DNA of 8,802 nt from Candidatus Microgenomates bacterium (GCA_012797935.1 JAAZOC010000082.1:1-8802); one strand, 5' to 3'. Counted from the stretch's first letter, positions 1 through 6,346 are shown. The notes: generated by a model not told the origin, from the letters alone. Numbers and translations are program-made.

Positions 1-391
1 AACCTTCTGCATCAAAGAAAATAATGTCTAATGGAATGTACATGTCTTTCATCCAAAAACTAGAAGTAACCGATTCGTCGAATACAAATAACATCCCATC
101 GTAATCTCCTAAGTATTGCCTATTTGATAATCCTGCTCTTCTTGATGCCTCTGTATCTGCTACATCAACATTAACCTTTATTTTTTTACCTTCAGAAGTA
201 TAGAGCTCAACATAATTTACAACTTCTTTCGATCCATCTTCCTCTTTTTTGGTTTGGTCTTCATTTTGCTCAATATTTTGTCCTTCTTTATCTACTATCT
301 TTATATCAAAGATGTTAAATCTATCTTGTATGAGAAGAAATATAGCTACCAAAATTCCAATGTATATTAAAAGTTTGAACTGACTATTCAT
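1..391 (-). CDS. DUF192 family protein, membrane-anchored, 3' end outside window
   Basis: The minus strand reads from ATG at 391 to the left edge without a stop (130 residues). Residues 6-21 form one hydrophobic segment (LLIYIGILVAIFLL), a signal anchor or signal peptide. A charged, Glu/Lys/Gln-rich linker follows at about 32-58. From residue 60 the sequence matches the DUF192 family (Pfam PF02643): VNVDVADTEASRRAGLSNR, then GMLFVFDE (99-106), then the hallmark SFWMKDMYIPLDIIFFD (111-127). Family members usually have FWMKNT; here it is FWMKDM. The biochemical role of DUF192 is not established; members are typically small, exported or lipid-anchored domains of about 110 residues, so only the last part of the domain is missing. 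It is transcribed divergently from the helicase gene across an 80-bp gap and has no Shine-Dalgarno sequence. The family call is firm; the function is unknown. Confidence 0.9.
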   Translation of the reverse strand, partial: MNSQFKLLIYIGILVAIFLLIQDRFNIFDIKIVDKEGQNIEQNEDQTKKEEDGSKEVVNYVELYTSEGKKIKVNVDVADTEASRRAGLSNRQYLGDYDGMLFVFDESVTSSFWMKDMYIPLDIIFFDAEG

Positions 392-426
392 ATGTATAAT
401 ATATAAACATTGACTACTAAATGCAA
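392..426 (-). promoter_or_regulatory. Leaderless promoter of the DUF192 gene
   Basis: On the minus strand TTGCAT (426-421) is followed after 17 bp by TATATT (403-398, five of six matches to the -10 consensus). Only 6 nt separate the -10 box from the ATG at 391, so initiation about 7 nt downstream would fall on the A of the start codon. The -35 match is weak (three of six). The spacing is the same as in four other promoters of this window, which supports it. Confidence 0.55.
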
Positions 427-471
427 TTGATATAAGCTTAAATCCTGTAATATCAAACCTCGAAATACATA

Positions 472-2682
472 ATGCAAACTTTTAAAAAGTATTTACACCC
501 TTTATACAAGGACTTAGCAGAGGTTGCTGATTTCTCAAACATAAAAGCACAAAGTACCTTAGAGGAAGAAGAATATCCACATTTAGAAAAAGTAACCAAT
601 ATCAATCTGAGATCATTAAAATTTCTTTTACCAAAGCTAGATAGACTTGAAAAGGAGTTAGAGGAGCAAGTATTTCTCATAGACAGTGAAAGTGATATAG
701 ATGAGAGGAAGGATGCAAAGAGTATCTACAACAAAATAATGGTAGAGATAGAAATATTAGTAAACAGAATCAATAACGAATTAGTTGGTCTAGATTCACC
801 CTACTTTGGGAAAATAATATTTCAACCATATGATAGTCCTTCTAGAAAACCACTCTCTATGTATATTGGTAAATTTGCACTCTTAGATGAAGAAACACAT
901 ATTCCACTAATTACAGATTGGAGGGCCCCTATTGCCAATCTTTACTATCAAAATTCTGGTCCCAAAAATGAGGTCTCTTTTACAGCTCCGGTAGGAGAAA
1001 GAAAGGGAGACCTGAAACAAAAGAGGCAATTTCAAATATCTAGAGCAAGAATAGCCGGTATATATGATGCTAAGACAGGAAATGTAGCTGCAGATGAGTT
1101 CCTTCTTTCGCAATTAAATCACAGGTTAGGCAAAAAGCTCCAGGACATTGTTTCAACAATCCAGGCTCAACAAAATGAAATCATTAGAGATGAAATACAT
1201 AAACCAGTTTTAATACAGGGAGTTGCAGGTAGTGGTAAAACAACAATATTGCTCCATCGTCTTGCATACCTTTTCTACACATACAAGCAAGAAATTAGCC
1301 AAAGTAATACATTGATAATTGCACCTAATCAGATGTTCATAGACTATGTGTCAGATGTGCTACCAAGTCTGGGAATACACAATGTAGATTCTCAAACATA
1401 TCTTTTCTGGGGAAAGAAAGTTTTAGGCTGGGATAAATACTATACACTCTCCCAAGAAAAAGAAGACTTAAATATTAAAGAATTTAAGGGGAGTTTAAAA
1501 TTCATAAATGTGCTTGATGAATATATTAGTCTTTTTGAAGAAAAGCTCTTGGAAAATATTCCATATTCTAGAAAGGACATAATCGCAAGAAGATACAGAG
1601 AATTAAAAGAAGAATTTAAGAATATTGATATGAGTGAAAGGATTGAATTAGCAGTTGATTATGCTTTTGCACAGAAGCAATTTAAAAGGACATATACAGG
1701 AGAAGTTAATGATACATATGAATTTGATATAGAGAAAAGAAAAGAGATATTAAACTATGTAAAATCAAATTGTAGTATCTACACTCTTTACAAGAATCTT
1801 TTCAAAAGTGGTTTGGTTTCAAAAGATACTGCAGAATATTCTCTTAAAGGGTTAGATCAGAAAGGTAGATTAAGAAAATACAGAAGTGAAGACCTTGGAG
1901 CTATGGTGTATTTGTATCAAAGAATATTTGGTAAGAAAGAAATGGAAAGAGATTATATTGTAATTGATGAGGCTCAAGATATGAGTTTTGTACAGCTTGC
2001 AACATTAATTAAAGTTGCAAAGAATGGGAATATAACAATAGCTGGTGATTTAGCACAATCAATAATACCTCCATTCTACATACAAGATTGGAGTAATCTA
2101 ATAGAATTAATAAAAGATATTACCTCAAAAGATACTACTTACTACCAGTTGTTTAGGTGTTACAGAACTACGGTTGAAATAGTTGAGTATGCGAATAGGA
2201 TATTTAAAGATAAATTTCCGAAATCATACAAACTTCCAGAGGCAGTTTTAAGACATGGTGATGAGGTAAAGGTTTTAGAATATGATTCAGAGATAGCTAT
2301 TATGAAGAAGGAGGATTTAAGAGAGTTGTTGTTTTTGATAAAAAAGGAATTTGAGAATGGAGCAGTTACTTGTGCTCTTCTTTGTAGAGATAAAGACCAT
2401 GCAGATAGGCTTTACAAAGTATTTAAAGATTATGGAGATATCTTAAATAGAGAAGTTATTAGTTATGAAGAAAATGATTACCATAGTGGTTTGTTAATAC
2501 TTCCCATAGAGAATGCTAAAGGGTTGGAATTTGATACAGTAATATTTGCTGATTTGAATTCTTCTTACTATAGCGATGAATTACTAGATATCAAACTTTT
2601 GTATGTTGGAATAACTAGGGCATTACATAGGGTTATGATAGTTACGAAAAAAGGTGATGATATTGTGAAGTACCTTAAATAG
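472..2682 (+). CDS. helD: HelD-like superfamily 1 (UvrD/Rep-type) helicase
   Basis: 736 residues, close to Bacillus HelD (about 770). Motifs in order: Q motif near Q234; Walker A GVAGSGKTT at 250-258 (K256); Walker B DEAQD at 499-503; motif III GDLAQS at 525-530; motif IV FRCYRTT at 561-567; motif V NAKGLEFD at 681-688; motif VI YVGITRAL at 711-718. The block YIGKFALLDE...ITDWRAPIANLYYQ (131-160) and the charged helical N-terminus (50-105, likely coiled coil) distinguish HelD from Rep, PcrA and UvrD. In Gram-positive bacteria HelD binds RNA polymerase, inserts its arms into the polymerase channels and uses ATP to remove or recycle stalled enzyme; the same role is inferred here. ATG at 472 is the first possible start, because an in-frame TAA lies at 448-450. 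No Shine-Dalgarno is present. A promoter such as TTGATA (427-432) with TAATAT (448-453) is possible but its 15-bp spacing is poor. Stop is TAG. Confidence 0.9.
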   Translation: MQTFKKYLHPLYKDLAEVADFSNIKAQSTLEEEEYPHLEKVTNINLRSLKFLLPKLDRLEKELEEQVFLIDSESDIDERKDAKSIYNKIMVEIEILVNRINNELVGLDSPYFGKIIFQPYDSPSRKPLSMYIGKFALLDEETHIPLITDWRAPIANLYYQNSGPKNEVSFTAPVGERKGDLKQKRQFQISRARIAGIYDAKTGNVAADEFLLSQLNHRLGKKLQDIVSTIQAQQNEIIRDEIHKPVLIQGVAGSGKTTILLHRLAYLFYTYKQEISQSNTLIIAPNQMFIDYVSDVLPSLGIHNVDSQTYLFWGKKVLGWDKYYTLSQEKEDLNIKEFKGSLKFINVLDEYISLFEEKLLENIPYSRKDIIARRYRELKEEFKNIDMSERIELAVDYAFAQKQFKRTYTGEVNDTYEFDIEKRKEILNYVKSNCSIYTLYKNLFKSGLVSKDTAEYSLKGLDQKGRLRKYRSEDLGAMVYLYQRIFGKKEMERDYIVIDEAQDMSFVQLATLIKVAKNGNITIAGDLAQSIIPPFYIQDWSNLIELIKDITSKDTTYYQLFRCYRTTVEIVEYANRIFKDKFPKSYKLPEAVLRHGDEVKVLEYDSEIAIMKKEDLRELLFLIKKEFENGAVTCALLCRDKDHADRLYKVFKDYGDILNREVISYEENDYHSGLLILPIENAKGLEFDTVIFADLNSSYYSDELLDIKLLYVGITRALHRVMIVTKKGDDIVKYLK

Positions 2683-2697
2683 GTCATTTCTTAGCTC

Positions 2698-2726
2698 TTG
2701 ACTACCCGATAATATATGTATACGAT
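2698..2726 (+). promoter_or_regulatory. Sigma-70-type promoter of the fibre operon
   Basis: TTGACT at 2698-2703 (five of six) and TACGAT at 2721-2726 (four of six) are separated by exactly 17 bp, with a TG at 2717-2718. It lies 16 nt after the helicase stop codon. The predicted transcript start near 2733 would give an untranslated leader of about 145 nt before the first fibre gene at 2879. This contrasts with the near-zero leaders of the other promoters seen here. Confidence 0.6.
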
Positions 2727-2732
2727 ACTAGA

Positions 2733-2878
2733 TAACAGAGGGCTGTGATGTATGATCTCAACTGGTCGCCCAATGATCATAAGGAGCCAATGGCGAAACC
2801 GATCTGTAAGTTCATTAACTTACGGGTTGGTAACATTTTCAATCCAAATAATATATTTAATTTATATATCTATTTTCC
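2733..2878 (+). promoter_or_regulatory. Structured 5' leader RNA, candidate riboswitch, class unknown
   Basis: The stretch is richer in G and C than its surroundings until about 2845 and then becomes an AT-only tract (2846-2869). Perfect inverted repeats seen: TATGATC 2751-2757 with GATCATA 2775-2781 (17-nt loop); GTAAGTT 2806-2812 with AACTTAC 2817-2823 (loop CATT), enclosed by AACC 2797-2800 with GGTT 2825-2828. GGCT 2741-2744 can close the first stem by pairing with AGCC 2785-2788. Alternatively GGGC 2740-2743 can pair with GCCC 2768-2771 in the first loop as a pseudoknot, and TCGCC 2766-2770 can pair with GGCGA 2792-2796. Several of these exclude each other, as in switching leaders. I do not recognise the conserved cores of the c-di-GMP, c-di-AMP, cobalamin, SAM, TPP, FMN, fluoride or T-box classes. 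It could also be a protein-binding leader or an RNA thermometer. Confidence 0.5.
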
Positions 2879-3472
2879 ATGAAGAAACTATTAATAAGTT
2901 TCCTTGTACTTGGTCTTACTTCAATATCTGCAATAGGAGCTACTACTGCATATTTTAGTGACACAGAAATAAGTTCTGCTAATACATTTACAGCAGGAAC
3001 ATTGGATCTACAAGTAGATAATCAAAACAGTGTAGTCAAATCATTTACTGTAGAAGGAATGAAACCAGGCGATAGCTATGGAAGAAAATATTTTAGATTA
3101 AAAAATACAGGGACACTTCCTGGAGTACCAAAGATTTGTTTAACAAATGTACAAAATATTGAAAGCACTGGAATTACAGAATATGAGAGTGATGGAGTAC
3201 CGGGAGAGCTAGGTGCAAATATGGAGTTGATTGTTGATACAAATGGTTACTGGTTAATGACCTCCGGACAAAAATTCAATACATTCATAGATAGATGTTG
3301 GACACCAAGTAATCCAGCTGATGCTGAGTTTGCTGCCTCTGGTTCAGATGTACTCGACCCAAACGAGGAAATGATCTTTGGGATAGCATTAAACTTACCA
3401 ACATCTACAGGCAACTCGATACAAGGAGATTCATTACTTTTCGATCTAGAATTTACACTTACACAGCAATAA
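2879..3472 (+). CDS. Camelysin/TasA-like fibre subunit 1 with SipW-type signal peptide
   Basis: 197 residues. The N-terminus is a SipW-cognate signal peptide (TIGR04088 type): KK, a hydrophobic core, then GATTAYFSDTE (20-30) leading into NTFTAGTLDLQ (35-45). By comparison with TasA (cleaved just before AFND) the cut is probably after A24, leaving a mature N-terminus YFSDTE. MKPGDSYGRKYFRLKNTG (61-78) and GNSIQGDSLLFDLEF (178-192) correspond to the conserved strands of the camelysin/TasA beta-sandwich (Pfam PF12389). Such proteins form extracellular fibres; in TasA the N-terminal strand completes the next subunit. Two cysteines (C87, C140) could form a disulfide, unlike TasA. It is the first gene of the cluster, downstream of the structured leader. 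No Shine-Dalgarno precedes the ATG, and the 5' side is AT-only. Some family members were described as metallopeptidases (M73), but I see no HExxH. A structural role is favoured. Confidence 0.85.
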   Translation: MKKLLISFLVLGLTSISAIGATTAYFSDTEISSANTFTAGTLDLQVDNQNSVVKSFTVEGMKPGDSYGRKYFRLKNTGTLPGVPKICLTNVQNIESTGITEYESDGVPGELGANMELIVDTNGYWLMTSGQKFNTFIDRCWTPSNPADAEFAASGSDVLDPNEEMIFGIALNLPTSTGNSIQGDSLLFDLEFTLTQQ

Positions 3473-3478
3473 TAAAGC

Positions 3479-3514
3479 TATTAATTATTTAAATTATTAT
3501 TTTATTTAATTTAT
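3479..3514 (+). other. 36-bp uninterrupted A/T tract before second fibre gene
   Basis: All 36 positions are A or T, and the tract runs into the ATG at 3513. It holds several -10-like words (TATTAT 3495-3500, TATTTT 3498-3503) but no convincing -35 box and no Shine-Dalgarno. It probably serves as an unstructured ribosome landing site within the operon mRNA; an internal promoter cannot be excluded. Confidence 0.5.
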
Positions 3515-4019
3515 GAGAAAACTTTTACTAAGTATTCTCACACTGGGAGTAGTCTCTGTAGCGGCACTAGGTGCAACCAGAGCTTACTTCAGTGATACAG
3601 AGGAGATACTAGGAAATACAATAACAACAGGTTCTGTTGATATTGAAATTTATGGGAATAGTGTTGTAGAACAACCATTTACACTGGTAAATATACTTCC
3701 AGGTGTTCCAACTGCATGGCAAGAGCTAAAAATTAAGAATATCGGTAGCTCCGCTGTTGTTAACACAATGTTGGCACAAAGAACAGGTGGAAGTAGTCTT
3801 CTATGGAACAATATGGATGTAGAGGTTAGAGTTAATAGTACATCTGGTCTCGTTGTATACACAGGAAATCTTCCTGATTTCAACAGGGAATCAAGTGTAC
3901 AATTACCTGCCGCTACTGAGCATAAGTACTTCATGAAGTTTACACTTGATCCTGCATTTACAACACAGGGTCTTTCTACAGAATTTAAGATTATCGTAAT
4001 CGGTAATCAAGTTCATTAG
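3513..4019 (+). CDS. Camelysin/TasA-like fibre subunit 2 with SipW-type signal peptide
   Basis: 168 residues, a paralogue of the preceding gene. The signal regions are nearly superimposable: MRKLLLSILTLG...LGATRAYFSDTE (19-30) against MKKLLISFLVLG...GATTAYFSDTE, followed by NTITTGSVDIEI (35-46). Cleavage is predicted after A24, leaving YFSDTE. The body keeps the camelysin pattern: PFTLVNILPGVPTAWQELKIKN (55-76, the PGD-type strand) and a C-terminal strand LSTEFKIIVIGNQV (154-167). It lacks cysteines and the insert of subunit 1, so it looks like a smaller companion subunit, for example a minor or capping one. The gap to the upstream gene is 40 bp, and a 72-bp gap with a stem-loop follows. No Shine-Dalgarno. 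The family call is good; the division of labour between the two subunits is inference. Confidence 0.82.
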   Translation: MRKLLLSILTLGVVSVAALGATRAYFSDTEEILGNTITTGSVDIEIYGNSVVEQPFTLVNILPGVPTAWQELKIKNIGSSAVVNTMLAQRTGGSSLLWNNMDVEVRVNSTSGLVVYTGNLPDFNRESSVQLPAATEHKYFMKFTLDPAFTTQGLSTEFKIIVIGNQVH

Positions 4020-4032
4020 GTATTAACTCTTA

Positions 4033-4057
4033 CTCCCACTAAACCTCTTGGTGGGAG
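4033..4057 (+). other. Intercistronic stem-loop between fibre gene 2 and signal peptidase gene
   Basis: CTCCCAC (4033-4039) and GTGGGAG (4051-4057) form a perfect 7-bp, GC-rich stem with an 11-nt loop. The loop start could add a small ACC/GGT alternative. No T-run follows on either strand, so it is not a standard intrinsic terminator. An mRNA-stabilising or processing hairpin that sets a high subunit-to-peptidase ratio is the likeliest role. The ATG of the next gene is 34 nt downstream. Confidence 0.6.
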
Positions 4058-4091
4058 AAATGAGAAAATAATTAATGTAGAAAAATAACAA

Positions 4092-4634
4092 ATGAAAATA
4101 ATAAAAATAATACTAAAAGTAATATACAACCTACTCTTTGCCCTACTCTTACTCTCTGCTACATTTGTATTCCTTACTACCTTTAACCTAATCCCTGGAT
4201 ACAATTTCTACATTGTAATGTCTGGCTCTATGGAACCAGCAATACACACAGGAAGCATCACTGCTGTACACGAAGAATCAGACTACAACATACAAGATGT
4301 AATTACTGTAAAAATGAAAAATGACCCATCTCAAACATACACTCACCGTATCGTCGAAAAACTAGAAGAAGATACAGTATCCTTTAAAACAAAAGGAGAT
4401 GCCAACGAATCACAAGATCCCGACATTGCTCAAAAAGATCAAGTACTTGGTAAAGTCATATTCTCAATACCTGTAATTGGGTATCTTGCTAACTTTGCAA
4501 AACAACCAACAGGCTTCATCCTCATGGTCATAGTACCAAGCATCATAATTGCAGCATCCGAATTAAATGTAATGAAAGATGAATTTCAAAAAATAATATC
4601 AAAATCTAAACAAAACAAAAAAGATGAAATTTAA
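4092..4634 (+). CDS. sipW: SipW-type (ER/archaeal-type) signal peptidase I
   Basis: 180 residues. Membrane helix at about 6-30; catalytic serine in VMSGSMEPAIHTGS (S46, followed by MEP); THRIVE at 84-89 supplies H85 where ordinary bacterial signal peptidase I has lysine; TKGDANESQDP (100-110) supplies the conserved aspartate (D103 or D109). This is the Ser-His-Asp pattern of the eukaryotic, archaeal and SipW branch (Bacillus SipW S47/H87/D106). After IFSIPVIGYLA (123-133) a second helix spans about 141-156, followed by a lysine-rich cytoplasmic tail. It should cleave exported proteins on the outer face of the membrane. Lying between two TasA-like genes and a third, it is almost certainly the dedicated processing enzyme for them. 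No Shine-Dalgarno; its last 11 nt overlap the next gene, so translation is probably coupled. The symbol is by family analogy. Confidence 0.9.
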   Translation: MKIIKIILKVIYNLLFALLLLSATFVFLTTFNLIPGYNFYIVMSGSMEPAIHTGSITAVHEESDYNIQDVITVKMKNDPSQTYTHRIVEKLEEDTVSFKTKGDANESQDPDIAQKDQVLGKVIFSIPVIGYLANFAKQPTGFILMVIVPSIIIAASELNVMKDEFQKIISKSKQNKKDEI

Positions 4635-5250
4635 AACAGTAATAACCACAATTATTACTCTCTTCATTCTTCCTCCACTTACATATGCAGTATTTTTTGA
4701 CAAACACACATCACCAAACAATACATTCTCAGCAACAACACTAGATTCTGAAATTAATACAACATTAAAACAAGAAACAAAGTTAGAATTACTTCCAGAC
4801 AAAGAAATCACATACTCATTCTCATTAACAAACATTGGGGAACTAAATACATATAACAGCATAGAAATTGTAAAAATCACGGATGAGAAATTTGCATCAA
4901 AAATTTTTTCAACAGTAGTACTGGATGAGATAGATACAATTTACAAAGGACCATTAAATGAAATGAACATAGAGAACTATGTAAAACAAAACAAAAAAGA
5001 TACAAACAAATTAACTTTTACATTCACAATAACCGAAAAAGACTATGATTCAACAGCTGGACAACAGCTAGAATTTGTAATTGCAAACAATGCAAGACAA
5101 TTTGAGAAGGTATCTGACACTGGTTTTTACGACAAAGAATCTGTACAAATTGTCCTTGAAAACACAAAAGTACCACCACTCATAATCCCATTTCCAATTG
5201 TTAAAACAGAAAGTGTAAATATATTTGAAGAGATACTAAATAATGAATAA
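4624..5250 (+). CDS. Divergent camelysin-like secreted protein (third fibre-related subunit)
   Basis: 208 residues. I place it in the family from the N-terminus: hydrophobic segment 5-20, then YAVFFDKHTSPNNTFSATTLDSEI (21-44). This matches subunit 1 (AYFSDTEISSANTFTAGTLDLQV) in spacing and in the NTF-A-TLD core. LLPDKEITYSFSLTNIGEL (56-74) is the usual PGD-type strand, and LTFTFTITEKDYD...QQLEFVIANNA (130-157) gives later strands. The C-terminus has a proline-rich VPPLIIPFPIV (183-193) not seen in the other two; it could be a short membrane-associated or partner-binding tail. It starts inside the signal peptidase gene (11-nt overlap) and its end overlaps the next gene by 8 nt. Likely a SipW substrate and a minor or adaptor subunit. 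Family membership is moderately sure, because the body is divergent. The stretch is unusually C-rich and G-poor. Confidence 0.65.
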   Translation: MKFKTVITTIITLFILPPLTYAVFFDKHTSPNNTFSATTLDSEINTTLKQETKLELLPDKEITYSFSLTNIGELNTYNSIEIVKITDEKFASKIFSTVVLDEIDTIYKGPLNEMNIENYVKQNKKDTNKLTFTFTITEKDYDSTAGQQLEFVIANNARQFEKVSDTGFYDKESVQIVLENTKVPPLIIPFPIVKTESVNIFEEILNNE

Positions 5251-6163
5251 CAAAAATTTTCTTAAAATCTTTCTGTCTGTTTTCTTCATACTACTTTCAC
5301 CATCTTTAATACTCGCTGCTGATTTAGAAATAACCTGCTACAAAGATCAAAAGCCAGTGATCGTTAAAAACACAAACCCTCTTTTTTCATTAGATACATT
5401 CCTACCAGGTAATACAGAAAAGAAAGAAATATATATTAACAACACAGACAATGAGAATCCATGCAAAATATATATTTCTGGAAGTGGTAAATCTTCAAAA
5501 TTGGGAGACAAAATAATAGTTGAGATATCTGATTCAATATACAATGGTAATCTTTCAAAATTTGTTTCTACAAAGAAAATACAAATTGCAGATTTGAAAC
5601 CAGAAACCAATATTACTAGAACATTCTCTTTGTATTTAGAAGAAGATACTGGAAACGATCTAATGAACAAAAGCATATCCTTTGATATCGTAATTGATTC
5701 AGAATGGGGAGCATCTTCAACATCCGACACAGCAGATGTTGAAGGTATAGAAGATACAAGTTTTACTAACAAAATTGCTGAGAAAGCACTAGAAGTACTT
5801 GGAATTGGTGGAGGAGACAATTTAATTGATACCTCAACTCCTTCTTCACAAGATTCTTCAGTACTCGGAGACAATACTGAAAACACATGTACTACAAAAA
5901 CGCTTTGGTGGATACCATTGATTGTTCAGCTTTTCTTAACCACACTACTCATGTACATAAAAAGCTCATTCCTTGACAAATCATTTGTAAGAATTGGAAT
6001 ATCAATAATCCTTGCAGTAATATCATATTTTGCAATTGAAAAAATTGGTTGTGGTTGTAATGTAGTGTGGTTCTGTACATACCATTGGATATTGAATGTT
6101 TTAATTGGAACACTACCAATCTTTAGAACAAATACAAGAGAGGAATATCCTTCTGGTTTGTAA
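5243..6163 (+). CDS. Exported protein with extracellular domain and three C-terminal membrane helices (candidate fibre anchor)
   Basis: 306 residues; family not recognised. Residues 1-25 form an ordinary signal peptide (cut near LILA-ADLEI). The extracellular part (26-155) looks like an all-beta, immunoglobulin or camelysin-like domain: LFSLDTFLPGNTEKKEIYINNTDN (47-70) and IADLKPETNITRTFSLYLEED (115-135) each resemble the 'PGD...k.f.l.N' strand of TasA-type proteins, with C32 and C74 possibly bridged. A Ser/Thr/Asp-rich linker (156-218) is followed by helices at about 221-239, 248-266 and 276-294. A cysteine cluster GCGCNVVWFC (269-278) lies between the second and third helices. It overlaps the upstream gene by 8 nt, so it belongs to the operon. 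Gene position and topology suggest it holds the fibre base in the membrane or helps assembly; this is inference. Confidence 0.7.
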   Translation: MNNKNFLKIFLSVFFILLSPSLILAADLEITCYKDQKPVIVKNTNPLFSLDTFLPGNTEKKEIYINNTDNENPCKIYISGSGKSSKLGDKIIVEISDSIYNGNLSKFVSTKKIQIADLKPETNITRTFSLYLEEDTGNDLMNKSISFDIVIDSEWGASSTSDTADVEGIEDTSFTNKIAEKALEVLGIGGGDNLIDTSTPSSQDSSVLGDNTENTCTTKTLWWIPLIVQLFLTTLLMYIKSSFLDKSFVRIGISIILAVISYFAIEKIGCGCNVVWFCTYHWILNVLIGTLPIFRTNTREEYPSGL

Positions 6164-6186
6164 AAGCATTGATATACAGGTATAAT
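6158..6186 (+). promoter_or_regulatory. Leaderless promoter of the small secreted peptide gene
   Basis: TTGTAA (6158-6163, four of six; it overlaps the last codon and stop of the upstream gene) and a perfect TATAAT (6181-6186) are 17 bp apart. The ATG at 6196 is 9 nt after the -10 box, so the predicted leader is 0-3 nt. Confidence 0.7.
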
Positions 6187-6195
6187 CACAACATT

Positions 6196-6342
6196 ATGAA
6201 AATATTTTTTCTACTAATTACAATATTAAATATGGTTCTAGTATATGCTTCCAATGTAGAAGAAACATATCCTGTAGATGATACTCAAGATATTCTTTCT
6301 ACAGGGATATCAGATCCTACATATATTGCCAACATAAAGTAA
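6196..6342 (+). CDS. Small secreted peptide, 48 residues, unknown function
   Basis: The ORF runs from ATG at 6196 to TAA at 6340-6342. The N-terminus MKIFFLLITILNMVLVYA is a compact signal peptide: one lysine, a hydrophobic core and a V-Y-A cleavage site. The predicted mature product is about 30 residues, acidic (E, E, D, D, D, D against one K), starting SNVEETYP and without cysteines. I recognise no family. It is supported as a real gene by the well-placed promoter just upstream, the correctly shaped signal peptide and a separate promoter immediately downstream. It has no Shine-Dalgarno. It follows the fibre operon by 32 bp, so it could be a matrix component, a signalling peptide or a lost fragment of a longer secreted protein. 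Short length keeps the certainty moderate. Confidence 0.6.
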   Translation: MKIFFLLITILNMVLVYASNVEETYPVDDTQDILSTGISDPTYIANIK

Positions 6343-6346
6343 AACT

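Noticed and set aside
2733..2845. tRNA gene or integron attC site in the structured region
   Set aside because: There is no T-arm GGTTCGAATC-like box or acceptor stem, and the expected RYYYAAC/GTTRRRY core sites are not found at matching positions.
2752..2958. 68-codon plus-strand ORF spanning the leader and the start of the first fibre gene
   Set aside because: It overlaps a well-supported gene in another frame, has no family resemblance, and its 5' half is explained by the inverted repeats of the leader.
3479..3514. Separate leaderless promoter for the second fibre gene
   Set aside because: The A/T-only tract contains -10-like words by chance, but no -35 or extended -10 element accompanies them; kept only as an AT tract.
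4033..4057. Intrinsic terminator
   Set aside because: No run of T follows the stem on either strand, and the genes on both sides belong to one functional cluster.
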